Shown piece by piece: positions 11,976 to 24,030 of a stretch of 64,000 bases of DNA (position 1 is its first letter; each line of letters opens with the position of its first letter). The position numbers were made by a program, and so were the translations under genes. The stretch lies in assembly GCA_965153455.1 (NCBI GenBank), contig OZ234493.1:12328213-12392212 (forward strand), in the 5' to 3' direction. Source of the DNA: Sphagnum compactum (Eukaryota; Bryophyta; Sphagnopsida; Sphagnales). The notes beneath the pieces were generated by a model. The model was not told the origin of the DNA. It made no database searches and saw nothing but the letters and a program-made list of their open reading frames with translations.

Positions 11976-14415
11976 GGAGAAAAAGTAAAAGTCAATTTGG
12001 CAAATTTGCCCCAGAAACCCAGTATTCCATACCAAAGAGTTGACTCCAAACCTTTTAGTACCTCTTGATCCCTTCCCCCCTTTTGGAGTCTTTGTACCAA
12101 ACACTCTATATAGCTGCTACTGGTTGTTCTGGCTAAGTGGCAAGATAAGAGAGGAGAAGAAGGAAAAGAAGTTTAGGTGTCAAATGCAGAACAAAAGAAG
12201 AACAAGAAGTTTTGATACATTTTTAGTGAATTCACAAAGATCTGAACTCTTTATGCAAAGGAGCACAAAAGTGACCATTTCAAACCACCAAAAGAGGATC
12301 AATCAAAAGGCGTAAAAAAAGTGTAGTCCCCACCCTTCTAACACCTCTAGATCTGCCACCCAACAGACCCCCACTGCAGAGGGGGGCGGGAGGTCATTGG
12401 ATCTGTTTCCTTTCTTTTTTTTGATACAGCTGCATACTTGAGACTCAGATTCCATATCTGATTGTACCAGCAGATGCAGAATTTCAGTGTGTCTAATTTG
12501 TGTTCAGGTTGTGTGAAGATCCAACCATTGGGTGGACTACCATTACTGTGGTGGGTCGGTCTGTTAAATGTTTTGCATGAACATGGATTGTATAGACCAG
12601 TGTTGCATGGGATAATTCAATTTGTTATTGACAGTCAGTTTCTGTTTTGAACAATATTTCAGAATCTGAGAACTGCTAGGCCCGGCCTTTTGGAGAAAAT
12701 CAGAGTAAAAGAACTGCCAGTCCCCTCTGTTTTGAAAACTTCAAAGAACTGGCAGCTTTATAAAAGGGCCAGAGCTTGTAAAGTGTTGAAAAGTGTTGTT
12801 ATATAGCAACTAGTTGGTTGAATTTTTTGAGAACCTCAGTCATGAACCCGCAGGATTGCCCTGGTAATCTCTGGGGTCTGTTTCAGTGTTGGCCCATTCC
12901 TGGGTTGATGAGAGTGTTAAACCGGATGGATCAGGTTCTAGTGACCTGGATCGTGGCCACCACCGTTTTGGTGGAATCAGCACAAAGCACTGGACGTGAA
13001 ACCAAATCAGCCTTTTGCTAGAACTGGATCTGAAACCTAAACTCTTGAATATAAGTTCAAGTTCTTAAAAGTAAAGCACAAATCATAATTCCGGAACTTC
13101 TCCCAAAAGCATAATTCTTTAGAGTGGCCAACTGGATGTGTGGTCCTACATTGATTTCGGTGTCTTGCTGGGATGAAAGGCCTCGCACAAAGTACCTCAC
13201 AGTCAGTCAGGTTCTGTGTGCGCCTTAGATTCATTGTTGGATTGCCTGGAGCTAGATTAAAGTTTTTCGGTTATATCGTACGATCAGAAATATCTTTTTT
13301 GTGGTTGATGAACATTCATTAATTTGGAGAAAACTTTTACCCAAACATCTGGTTGATTTGTTCGCAAGTGCCTATCTACGTAATAACCCCATTGGTGGGT
13401 GTTCTGGTTCATGAAATGCCCCGTCCAATTCAGGCTCATACGACAGGAGGCTCCACCATATTGGCGTACATTGATCATTACACGGAGTAATGTTGTGGCA
13501 ACAGGGCATTACAACTTGGCTCTCAACAGAAAACTGTGTATTCATACTAGTTATCATCCATCCTTTATGGTGCACTGGTGGGTGCTGGTTCACTTTAAGC
13601 TTTAATGGTCCAGTTCCAGCATTGAAAGCGGGCCTTCGGTCTCCCAGCTTAAGGCTTTTCCAATTTCAAATTGTAAAAAGTTGCCAGCATCTTTAGTTTG
13701 GGTTTCAACTAGTCTTTTTTTTTATTTGATGAAACCTCTGGTTAATAGAATATTCCATAGAGCACAGGCTGCCTCCAGAGAGTGCAGGCTCCCTCCATCT
13801 CCAGAAGTGCTGTTCCTGCAGGGGAGGGTTCTTCTAAGCTTGGAGTTATTTTGGGTTTATCTCGCCTCTCTTTAGTTGATATGCTTCATGCGTCTGGTGG
13901 AGGGTTCGGTTCTTAGTGGTTCCCTTTCCTCCTTGTGGCCCGCCTCTTTTGGGCTGTTTGCTTGCCTGGACTTGGGTCCTTGCCCCTTGTTTCTTTTTCT
14001 CCCCCTTTCTTGGGTGCTTTCTTTCTATAAAGTTTGGCAGGGTTTCATCACATCTGGATTCTGGTTATGTTAAAAGTCTAGTTGTTCATATCACCAAACC
14101 CTTGCTGATTCTTCAAAAGAAAGTTCAGATCAGGTTTGATCTGGAATCCAGACCAGATTCCACATATTACACACATCCCCAGAATTAAAGATAATGTAAG
14201 TACCAATGTTGTACAATCGATTAAGAGTAACACTGCGTATCGAATAACTTGTGGAGACCTTTTCAAAAGAAAACTTGCTTGCCTTGAAAATTGTAAAACT
14301 GTAGCACCTCTGTATTTGCTTACACAGAAAACCTGAATTGCATTTGCAACTAGAGTGGGTTCAGGTTCCAATGAGAATCTTACTCCATGGTCTGATTCTC
14401 GTTCTAGCGAGATAA
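11976..14415. other. No gene seen
   Basis: More mixed composition than the flanks, including a C/T-rich patch at 13880-14040. Short frames occur on both strands, but none has recognisable domains or splice-consistent partners. Confidence 0.5.
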
Positions 14416-14947
14416 CGTCTCTTTCCATTAGGCTGATGTGATCACAATTACACACAAGTATGCTGTGATCACAGCAGCAGCATAATGAAAAGCCACTGAA
14501 ATGTAGCCCTGTTTCTTGCATGGACATGTTCCTTTCATTGCAGAGCTGTAATTGGGCTGGAAATCTGTACGTAATTAATGTTTGGAACATTGGGAACACC
14601 TCATAAGTAATTAAGTTTGTCAGGAACCGATGGGAACATATGATCCGAAAACAAAGAATGACAAGTGTCAACCTGTGACGATTCATAGGTTGACTCACAA
14701 GTCACAAAAACTGTGCATTCACATATGCAGTTATGACACGGACTCAGTCCGAACAGAACTAGATGAAATAAATGTAATGGAAAGCTGATGTTGAGGGAGA
14801 ATTTGTGAGCAAAACTAGATGAAATAAATGTAATGGAAAGGTGATGTTGAGGGAGAATTTGTGAGCAAAACTAGATGAAATAAATGTAATGGAAAGGTGA
14901 TGTTGAGGGAGAATTTGTGATCACAACAGCCTAATGGAAAGAAATTC
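14416..14947. mobile_element. MITE, PIF/Harbinger-like, with TAA target duplication
   Basis: Inverted ends: 14421-14451 reads CTTTCCATTAGGCTGATGTG..., and the complement of 14912-14941 reads CTTTCCATTAGGCTGTTGTG.... The direct repeat TAA lies at 14413-14415 and 14948-14950. There is no transposase, so it is non-autonomous. A 3-bp TWA duplication is the known hallmark of PIF/Harbinger elements. The same family fills intron 2 of the dioxygenase gene at 25020-25919. The interior at 14455-14610 is homologous to the internal tandem unit of that copy. A 206-codon minus-strand frame across the element is spurious. Confidence 0.85.
14758..14925. repeat. 56-bp tandem repeat, three copies, inside the MITE
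   Basis: ACTAGATGAAATAAATG marks unit starts at 14758, 14814 and 14870. Copies are almost identical. The unit ends GAGAATTTGTGAGCAAA, and in the last copy this changes to the terminal inverted repeat (GAATTTGTGATCACAA). The array therefore appears to be built from the element's own end. Confidence 0.93.
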
Positions 14948-14950
14948 TAA

Positions 14951-15935
14951 GCTGGTGGCATATCGAATTTTCAGTGTTGAACAATTTTGAATTGAGTAAC
15001 CCGGAACTAGTCCAAGAATCATCCCAAAACCCAAAATTGACCGGCATTACTCTTCACATGACTTTGTTGATTTTGTTTTTTGGTTGGTTTGTACTGATTT
15101 AGATCAAGTAAGGACTAGGTAAACAATATGCGGTGTTTGAAAAGAAAAATGTCATAATGCTTTCAAAATTGAAAACAATTACCAATCAAGAAGTGAATAT
15201 AGCAGAGTTTCAGAACTTTCTTAACTAACTTTCTAGTGCCACTTTGTATTCCATGTAGGAATCGGTGTTAGTTTTATAGTTAGGTGCAGACTTTTTAAAA
15301 TTTTAATTTTCCATTCTCCAATTTAAAATCACAAGTGAATATCCCAAGAAGGTTTTAGGATTAAATTGCAACAGGTTTCTGAGTGAAAATTTGGCAAAAC
15401 AACTTGCCATCAAACTAAAATCCTAGTTGAAATGTGGCAAAACAATTTTTATTTTTTTCTAAAACAAGAGAGAATACATGATAAAATATTCCATTTCAAA
15501 TTTTCCTTTTAAGTCACAATGCAAAATTCTGCACAAAAAAAGGGGTGGTTAGGTGTGAATGCTTGGCAATTGACAAAAACCTATTAAAAATTTAGCATTG
15601 AGTTGTTTCTAGGTGTGGTTAGAGCTTTACAACTCAAATTGGCTAACATAATTGGGAAGTAGATCATGGAACGTGTTGCAGTTAATTTTTTAGTTCAATT
15701 TTATTGATTAATAAAATTATCCTTATAATCATGTTTGTGTAGGTGTTTGTTTAGGTTAATCAAGGCAACTTAATTTAAGCTAGGAACTTAATTAATGTAG
15801 TTTATTAACTTAAGGTGCAAATATGAAAGTTTAAACCCTTTAGCTCTCTTCATATTTATGCTTAAGGAACAAGTTCTTAACCACTGATTCATTATTTAAA
15901 TAAATGGTATATTTTTTCATCACATATTATTAAAT
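14951..15935. other. AT-rich, no gene seen
   Basis: Frequent stops and A/T runs. Nothing recognisable. Confidence 0.6.
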
Positions 15936-16645
15936 ATTTTTAAAATTTATTTAGGTATTTTTCGTAAATTATTCTTAAACTAGTGTAAACTACCTTAAAT
16001 TATGTGTAAGCTACCATGGGCCAAGTTTGTAAGCTAGTCGTAAACTATTTTAAGCTAATGTATGTTATCTTATGTTATATTTAGTATACCATAGATTATT
16101 CCTAACTTACAATACGTAGGCTATTTTAGGCTATTACACCTTAGACTATTTAAAATTATTCCACCTTAAGTTATACCCTAAGCTGTTGTAAGTTACACCA
16201 AGCTATTCTAGGTTATTTAATTTTAAATTATTTTAGGTTATACCTTAAGTTATTATAAACTATCACATAGGTTATTATAATGTATGTTATTGTACCTTCA
16301 ATTATACCTTAGACTATATCTTACATTATTTTACCCTAGGTTATTTTAGGTTATATTTTAGGTTATTTTAATTTATTATAAGTTATACCTTAGGCTACTT
16401 AATCTATTATAAGTTATGAAACAATTAAAGTTACATTACCATAAGTTATTCAAAGTTAATCAAGGTCATTCTAATCTATATTATTATAAGTTATTATACG
16501 TTAAGGTATAATATCTTAAAATATTTAAAATTAACCTAGGGTGGAATAACTTATAAGAACCTAGAATAACCTAAAATAATCAAGAATAGTTTAAGATGGA
16601 ATAGCTTAAAATAATGTAGGGTATAGTTTAAGGTATTTAAAACAA
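15936..16645. repeat. Degenerate TTAGGTTAT-type low-complexity array
   Basis: Short words such as TTATTTTAGG, AAGTTATACC and CCTTAAGTTA recur every ~10-15 bases from 15940 to about 16520. The complementary words (ATAACCTAAAATAAT, GAATAACTTATAAG) dominate 16540-16640, so the block is partly an inverted repeat. Confidence 0.7.
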
Positions 16646-18501
16646 TAACATTTTAAAATTTTATTTATTGGAATGAATTACCTTAATTAGTAATTAATTA
16701 TGTCAACTAAAAGTGAAAACTGATGATTACATAGTAATTTTAACCAAGGTGAAATGATTAAGGTGGGGTGAACCTATTTCAGTTCTAAGGTCCCATAGTG
16801 ATTTAAATTAATGAATTGCACCTCATTTTTGTATTAGTTAATCACCATTTGTCAAAAAACTTTTGCACCTTTCGGAGAATTATGTTCAATAAAAATTTCA
16901 TGCAAGGTTATGTCTTTAAATTCAAGTTCACATCCCCACATTTGTGTAAAAAAACTTTAAAAGTTTTTCCTAGGGTCAAGTTTTACACTTGAACCCCCAA
17001 AGTTCTATGAAGCTTCACAAAATCAGCATTCACAAACATAAAGCTTCACCATCATGCACACAAGGGGTGGAATATGGAACATACACAAGGTGGAACTCAT
17101 TTGACATTGGTTTGGGTGAACAAACATATTTCACCTTACCTTTCTTTCCTTTGTAAATTCATGGTTAACATAGATTTTTGCATTCATGATTTGTTTCACA
17201 TGAATGCCATTTGGCACCAAGTTATGCTTCAAATAACGTTAATGTTTCAAAATTGAAAAGTTGCAATGCAAATGACTAAAAAGGAAAAGGTTAATTTTTT
17301 CCACTCAATCAATGCTTGTAAAATTGCTATGAATGGGACACATAATTAAATCTTAATCCTTTTTTCTATATATAATAAACCCTTTGATGAAACATCCAAT
17401 CGGGAAAAAAGAATTTTAAGCATAATTAATGTGATTAAACAATGCATTTTCCCCACAATATAAGTAATATCTCCTTTTGAAGGTTGATTTTATCTAGCTA
17501 TAGCCTTGGGTTTTCACATATCACATTTCATTTGCAAGTAAATTGTTTAATCAAATCACTCGTTTAAAGTGTCTAAGATTTTATATTTTTATATTTTGAA
17601 TAATAACAAATTTGGCTAAATCGTCACTAAGTTTTTTTTTTCTTTGAAAAATTGTAAAATTTTCCACCTTGAGTAAAAAAGGATTACACATTTTGTGAAT
17701 ATGCTCAAGTTGTGAAGGAAAATTATGCAACCATTTTTCTAGTAGTTGTGGTAAAAAGGATGTTCAACTTTATGAATATTATTGGTGACATATTAGGGGT
17801 CAAAATAGAAAGTTTTCATGAACATTATCTAGGGTTCCATTTAAAATTCATGATAAATAATTAGTCAATAATGAAATTTTCATTATAACTTACATGGCAC
17901 GTTGTTAAAAAACTTCAAATCTTCATCAAATCACATTATTGGGGGATTGAACCCCAATCATCAAATATTCTATGCATTGCAACATAATGTTTTTAAAAGG
18001 AAAAATATATTCACTAAATTGGAACTCAGAAAGTAATGGTCATTAGACTAGTGAGGATCATGAAAACAAAAAGCCAATAATTCCATGAAAATTTTGTTCA
18101 CTAATCACATATAACAACAAGTTAAAAAAACCAAAAAAACCACAAGAACTAAAAGACTTGTGAATGATTAATTGTGCACCTCATACTACAATTTTTAACC
18201 TTATAACTTGGAGGTTACAATTCATTCATAAGTTTTGATTCTCAACTCTTGACCCAAGTGATCAATCAATCTCAAACACTAAGTTTTCGTTGCCGCAACC
18301 TTTGGCCATTGGCAACTAATCATTGTAACGAAAAAAAGTTTGTCATACACTTCCTATATAGTTTACACAATAAATGGATGATATGAAATCACAACAATGT
18401 TATAAACTACATGTCCTATAACTGGTTTTCCAAACACCATGATCTATTCTATAGGTCATCAAGGAATAAATTGTTATTTCCCTCTCTTTGTGCCCATTGG
18501 T
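16646..18501. other. AT-rich, no gene seen
   Basis: Unique AT-rich sequence. A 60-codon frame at 17074-17256 is not recognisable. Confidence 0.6.
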
Positions 18502-18506
18502 CAATT

Positions 18507-19417
18507 TGTCGTGACCCAAGGCTTACGACCAAAGCAAGGGCTTGCAAAGGTGCAGGTCAATATTGAAGCCCAATAGTCACATTTCATGCTCCCGGGAATG
18601 TAGGAGGGTGTGAGGGAATGAACCACACACTCCCAAGTGGACTCCCACTTTGGGAGTTGGAGTTCCAATGGACTTTTGAATCTTCAGAAAGCGATTGCAA
18701 CGGTCAAAACTCATTGTATTGAAGAGTTTTTTATACCATTGAAAATCTCTTAAAATTTAAATGTCTAAAATGGGTTCGCACGTCCCATTTGAGTACTTAA
18801 AACACAAGTTATGGCCGAAAGAAAAGTCGAAAGTCAAACTGCCAATTTGACTATCGCCCATTAAAAGTCGGGAATCACCCTGATTTACTTGCATGCAGGT
18901 GATGTGCCACATATTTTTGGAAAGCTCTTGACGAGGGATAAAACTTCGTTTTAAACCTCACCTCAATCGGAGGTCTGCACAAAGTTATGGGCCCCCAAAG
19001 TCGCAGAAGTCTCAATTTCGGGAATTTCAGGACTCCCAACTTGGGAGTCTTGGGACAAAAATGACATTTGGGTGGAGGCCCCCTGGCCAAGCATAAAGAA
19101 TACTATAAGGGGGAAGGTGGTGGCTTCCCCCAAGTCCGGGTCGTGGTGAGTCTTGTGAGTCTGTGTATGCTTGTGGTTATCTGTGCACCAAAAGTGTTCC
19201 AACCACGCACTAACCAACTTGTTGTTTGGTTTGTGTAGGTGTGTGTGAATAATTGACTTGACTGTCATTCGTCCTAATCCTCATCTCGGAGCTCTAGCAC
19301 GCCCCTCTACCCTTGAAGTGCTACGAGCTAGGGAGCGTACCCCAAGTCCTTTTTCTTCTGTTGTTTTCCATTTTTGGACTTGTGTTTGAATCTTTCAAGG
19401 AATGTGAAGGTGCGTCA
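18507..19417. mobile_element. Solo LTR (911 bp) of an LTR retrotransposon
   Basis: The segment starts TGTCGTGACC, ends GGTGCGTCA, and is flanked by the perfect direct repeat CAATT at 18502-18506 and 19418-19422. TG...CA ends plus a 5-bp duplication are the signature of LTR elements. No internal gag-pol, primer-binding site or second LTR follows, so it is a solo LTR left by recombination. Composition is distinctly more balanced than the AT-rich flanks. A TATA-like ACTATAAGG lies near 19100. Orientation is not resolved. Short frames inside it are not real genes. Confidence 0.85.
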
Positions 19418-19422
19418 CAATT

Positions 19423-20994
19423 GGTGATAGATAATGGCAAAGTTTTTCCCCAACCATAGAGCTTTCAAATCCCACGGACAACAAAACAAATATTCACAAC
19501 ACAGTCACAACCTAAGAAAATGCATTATTTATGAAGGTCAATGACAAAATAAGGTTCCAAAACCCAAAATCCCCAATCTTTATGGCCTCCGTTCCCACAA
19601 TTGTCCATAAACACATAATTTTTACAAATGTCGACTCAAGAATTTGAGAAAACCAAAAAACATTTGATCATCTACAGAAATGCCCATGATGCACCAAATC
19701 CCATAGAACAATTCCCAACTTTAGAAATCCCAAAACTGAGTGTATTTTTCCTTAAACAACATAACAAGACTCACTCCCACAATTCTCACAACACCTCAAA
19801 CATCACATAGCTTGCTTAGTCACTTGATCATTCCTAAAATCTCTAGAATTTTTCATCACTTCCTCAATTTTGACCTCTACAAGTTGCATCTAGAATCCAA
19901 ACTGTTTTTTTAAGCCAAATGTGCAATGGAAATAGATTGCCTTAGAAGAAGTGAAACTTTTTTATAAACGAACATTCTTCCCATTTAATCACTTTTGCAA
20001 CTCTAATCTCCCCAAAAACAACAAACAAGCAAAACATAATTAAAAAAAACTTGTCAACTGGAAGAACACTTAACTCTTAACTATTGAAATTCAATTCTTA
20101 TCTCCCAAGCCAACTCATCATCTTCAATTGACATCCATCAATGCCTTCATGCAAAAACAACACCACCATAGAAGGTCCAACCAAGAAACATCGAAACACA
20201 CAATGAACATCATCAACTAATTAAGACTTGTCGTGCTCATGACCTGCAAGAAAACAAACATAGAGCAAAAACAATAATAGCAAACCATATGGACACCTCC
20301 CATCTTCATCAATTGCCGAAAGCCTTGTCATATTGTGCTTTTGGCGGTTGATTGTAGTATTCCATTCAAATAGGGTTTCATCCTTCATCTTTTCATCACA
20401 CCATCTTCTTGTACAATTTTACATCCTTCAAAAATGGTAACCCATTAGGTCTAACCCTTAATGACTTCTAATCCTAAGATGATAAACTTTAGATGATTGT
20501 TATTGCTCCAAAATGTCAAAGCAATAGAATAGCTAACAACATTGTGCTTTCAACAATGTAATCATAATTTTCATCACCATTTTGCAAGGTGACATTTTGA
20601 ATTGCTTTCTTTTAGTGAGACTTTTTAGTGAGACTTGTCTATATTTGAGTGCTTAGGCTAGTGATGTCACTCTTTAAAAAATCTCCAAAGGGCGAAAGCA
20701 TCCTTTTTAATAAAATTTTCCCCTTTTTTTTTCATGGTCATATTTTGGCAAATTTTCACTAAAAAAAACATTGATCACCACTTGAGTAACATCACAAAAT
20801 TGAAAAATGAAAAAGAAACACATAGCCTCAAGCCTTCTTTTGAAAATTCTTACTCACTTTATAATTATTGTGGCAAGCTCATGCAAACATTGTGATCTTG
20901 TAGGTTGGAGGGTTTTGGAAGAAGATGTTTGTGTGGATTGATAGGTGCTGATGTGTGTACAGTCCGGCTGATCTCACCAAACCCTACAATCACA
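19423..20994. other. AT-rich, no gene seen
   Basis: Unique sequence with short uninformative frames only. Confidence 0.6.
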
Positions 20995-21243
20995 TGCCAT
21001 GAAGTGAAAGAAAGTGTTGGGATGGGTGAAGTTATTAGAAGGATAACAAGTTTGCAACCACTTTGAACCAACCTTCCCAAAGGATGTGACATCTATGGCA
21101 TTCGAAAGAGGACGACCATGCCATGAAGTGAAAGAAAGTCGTTGGGATGGGTGAACTTATTAGAAGGATAACAAGTTTGCAACCACTTTGAACCAACCTT
21201 CCCAAAGGATGTGACATCTATGGCATTCGAAAGAGGACGACCA
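20995..21243. repeat. 124-bp tandem duplication
   Basis: ATGCCATGAAGTGAAAGAAA starts at 20994 and again at 21118. The two copies differ by only a one-base insertion and very few substitutions, so the duplication is recent. Confidence 0.93.
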
Positions 21244-21701
21244 TCACGCCAACTCTATCATTAGTGCCTCATGTATAGCACTACCAACCCACCCACATAA
21301 CCATCTTGTTGGTGGGTGGGTATAGGTGCTTAGTGAAAGTAGAGGTGACCAAAAGAAAATGAGGTTGATTTGGAATTACAAAGTGTAAAATTGAAAGAAG
21401 TTGGAGTCAATTGGAACACTATCGAAAGAAAGGGGTAATCAAATGGCCTCAAACAACGAGATGTTGATATAACTAATGACTTATGATTTATGGCCACCTG
21501 AAATCGATACACACAAATGATTTGAAACAAATCATGTTGTTAATTCAATGATATTAGTGTTTCAGAAAACAAATAGGCATAGAGGATCAGCCTCTTTTTT
21601 TGTTGGGAAATTTTCGGAAATTTTCTGTCACAAATTCACTGATTTTCTCAAAATAATTGCCAAATCTTGAAAAATCTAAGTTCTTTGTATTCTTAGAGGG
21701 T

Positions 21702-21980
21702 GGGGCCCCAGGCTAGGTAATAACAAAGAATAATAATAGGTCTATTTTTTATCTGAGGATTTTTGAAACATGACATTTTGGCTTGTGTTGAAACTTGAGA
21801 TTATTAGTTATAGAATTATAATATATCTTGAAGGATTTTGGTTTGTTTTAGAGGATTTTTTGAAGATTAATATATTTTTGCATGGTTAAATATTTGAGTT
21901 TCCATAATTCTTCTTTTGCCTTGAGATACTTTTTAATGTAAATGGCAAGGCCACACAGTGTTACACACCCCTTATTATTC
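21702..21980 (+). repeat. ~340-bp dispersed repeat, copy A (truncated)
   Basis: Begins near GGCCCCAGGCTAGGTAATAA and runs through TTTTTGAAACATGA, TCTTGAAGGATTTTGGTTTG and TAAATGGCAAGGCCA to ACACACCCCTT. It is homologous to 22771-23112 (inverted), 27768-28085 and 44829-45204 (inverted). The left ~60 bases present in the other copies are missing. Confidence 0.9.
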
Positions 21981-22198
21981 CTAAGGATAAGATATCTCAA
22001 AACATTTACCCTCTTCTTTACTAACCCTAGCAACACCCTACACCTCATAAAATAACTCAAAAATGACTTGATACTCATTTCTTTGTGTGAATACGAGATA
22101 AAGTTAAGGATAGTTTATCCTTTTTGTAGATCCCCTTTCACACCTCAATGTAAATCCAGCTTTTGAGAGATAAGAAGATATTTTTGTCTCTCGGTTAG

Positions 22199-22241
22199 GG
22201 CCCCCCCCCCCCAAAAAAGAAAAAAAAAAAAAAAAAAAAGG
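22199..22241. repeat. Poly-C followed by poly-A tract
   Basis: About twelve C then a long A-rich run. Length is probably unstable or uncertain in the assembly. Confidence 0.85.
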
Positions 22242-22770
22242 CAAGTTGAAGACCTTTTTACACATGTGCTAACCAAGTCTCAGACAAAAAAGTATGTCAA
22301 TGGAAGGATCTGGAGGGGTAGACATTTCCTTTCCAAAATAGGCATGTGGTCGGCCAGGAAGTTGGGTACTAATGGGACTCGGTACCATTGTCTTGGCCAT
22401 TGAAGTGTGAACCAAGCTCCGAGTGTAATAATGCCTTGCTACCACGACATTATCTTAGACAAAAAAAGTCCTTGGCCCTAGTACCTAGGGAGGATTAACA
22501 CATGTCTAATGAATAATTAATTAATTAATTTTGAGATTTTTTATTTTGACAAAGAGAATATTCTTGAAGATCCAATATTTTCCTTCGCAAATTTTGTTAT
22601 TGGAAAAAAAAAAAAAAAATTCAAATTTTCAACATCTTTGAAAATAATATAATTAGTGTCAAAGCTGCCAAGGTAGTAGGGATATAAGGGGGGAGGCACT
22701 CCATCTTTTGATAGAATCTTCTATTTTGGGGAGCCTCCAAGTTGCGCAATTTCACCACACTAAAAGAAAA

Positions 22771-23112
22771 CAAGGGGTGTGTCAATTACACTGTGGCCTT
22801 GCCATTTACATTAAAAAGTATCTTAAGGCAAAAGAAGAAGAATTATGGAAACTCAAATATTTCACCATGCAAAAAATATATTAATTTTCAAAAAAAAATC
22901 CTCTAAACGAAACCCAAATCCTTCAAGATATTAGAACTCTATAACTAATAATCTCAAGTTTCAACACAAGTCAAAATATCATCATGTTTCAAAAATCCTC
23001 ATATAATAAAAATAGACCTATTATTTATTACCTAGGGGCCAAAATCCATTAAGCTACTATACTCTATAATGAATCTAAACACAATATTCGTGCCTTGGTA
23101 GTAGGCGAGGCC
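22771..23112 (-). repeat. ~340-bp dispersed repeat, copy B
   Basis: Opposite in orientation to copy A. It starts CAAGGGGTGTGTCA, contains TGTGGCCTTGCCATTTACAT and AATCCTTCAAGATATTA, and ends CCTTGGTAGTAGGCGAGGCC. Copies A and B form an inverted pair with ~800 bp between them. Confidence 0.9.
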
Positions 23113-24030
23113 AAAAATCACTGGCTGTGAGGCCTCCTGAAAGTAACCGGTTTAGGTGTGAAAGTAACTCTTCTTCATTTTAAAAAGTTTGGCAGGTTTA
23201 CATCACAAATATCTCCTTTGCTGCCCAGCCCCCTGCCCTTTCTGGGCTGTTTCGCCTCTCAAACTGCCTGCCCGACAACAAGTTTTGGACAAGCCCCAAA
23301 ATTAGGAAACCGATTAGCAAGCGACAGCTTGCGAAGGCCGCCGACACGTGTCCGTCATTTTGGCAATCTCCGCCGGGCAGATATTCCGAAACGTCCGGTT
23401 TTTTTTTTCCCTTTCCTCCTTTTCTTTTGCGCTTGTCTGTGTGCGCGCGTGGTGCACTGTGTGTTGCGTTGCTTCTTTGGTTGGGTGCTTTCCTTTGAAG
23501 ATCCGCTCAAATCGTCTGACGTCGGACTTCCCTACGGCTGTCTTTCTTTCTTTCGCTACTTCGAATTGGATTTTTCTCCTTTTTTCTTTTTTTTTTGTTT
23601 TTTCTGGGAAGATTTTTTGCAAAACTGTTGATGATCGACTTGCGGGGCTACAATTCATGTTGCTATTATTGTGAATAAATTGTGCAGCGAGAGAACAGCA
23701 TCATCATCATTGCAAGTAATTTTTTTCTCGTGGCATTGATTCACCACCTTTGCAGGTTTGTGAGGAGAGTTTGCGGTTGAATCGTAGAATTTGGGACTTC
23801 TTTTTTGGTTTTGTGATCATCGTGTGTGTAGAAATATTGCGACGAGAAGGTTGCTGTTGGAATCGATTTGTTTCCTATTTTAGTTTTGTGAAGGAAAGAG
23901 AAATTTTGTGAGAGAGTTGCTGCATGTGTGCGGGTTGAGGAGTATTCTGCGAGATAGATACGTACTATTGATACAATATTATTAGCTCCCCCGTTTTTTG
24001 GAATAAAGATTTGTTTACCGATCTTCGGTT
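23113..24030 (+). promoter_or_regulatory. Upstream region and 5' UTR of the dioxygenase gene
   Basis: Composition shifts from AT-rich to mixed here, with pyrimidine-rich tracts (23400-23430, 23570-23610), before the ATG at 24031. A + strand frame at 23158-23631 has low-complexity Phe/Ser runs and no family resemblance, so I treat it as leader or promoter sequence. I cannot fix the TATA box or the start of transcription. Confidence 0.45.

Noticed and set aside
14078-14698. 206-codon open frame on the minus strand
   Set aside because: It crosses the end of the MITE at 14416 and its inverted terminus, has no domain, and ignores the element boundary.
17940-17962. tRNA-like TTGAACCCC segment
   Set aside because: No acceptor stem or anticodon arm can be drawn around it. 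No convincing tRNA or rRNA was found anywhere in the window.
23158-23631. 157-codon + frame upstream of the dioxygenase
   Set aside because: Phe/Ser-rich low complexity from T-rich leader sequence. No family resemblance. Better explained as promoter/5' UTR.
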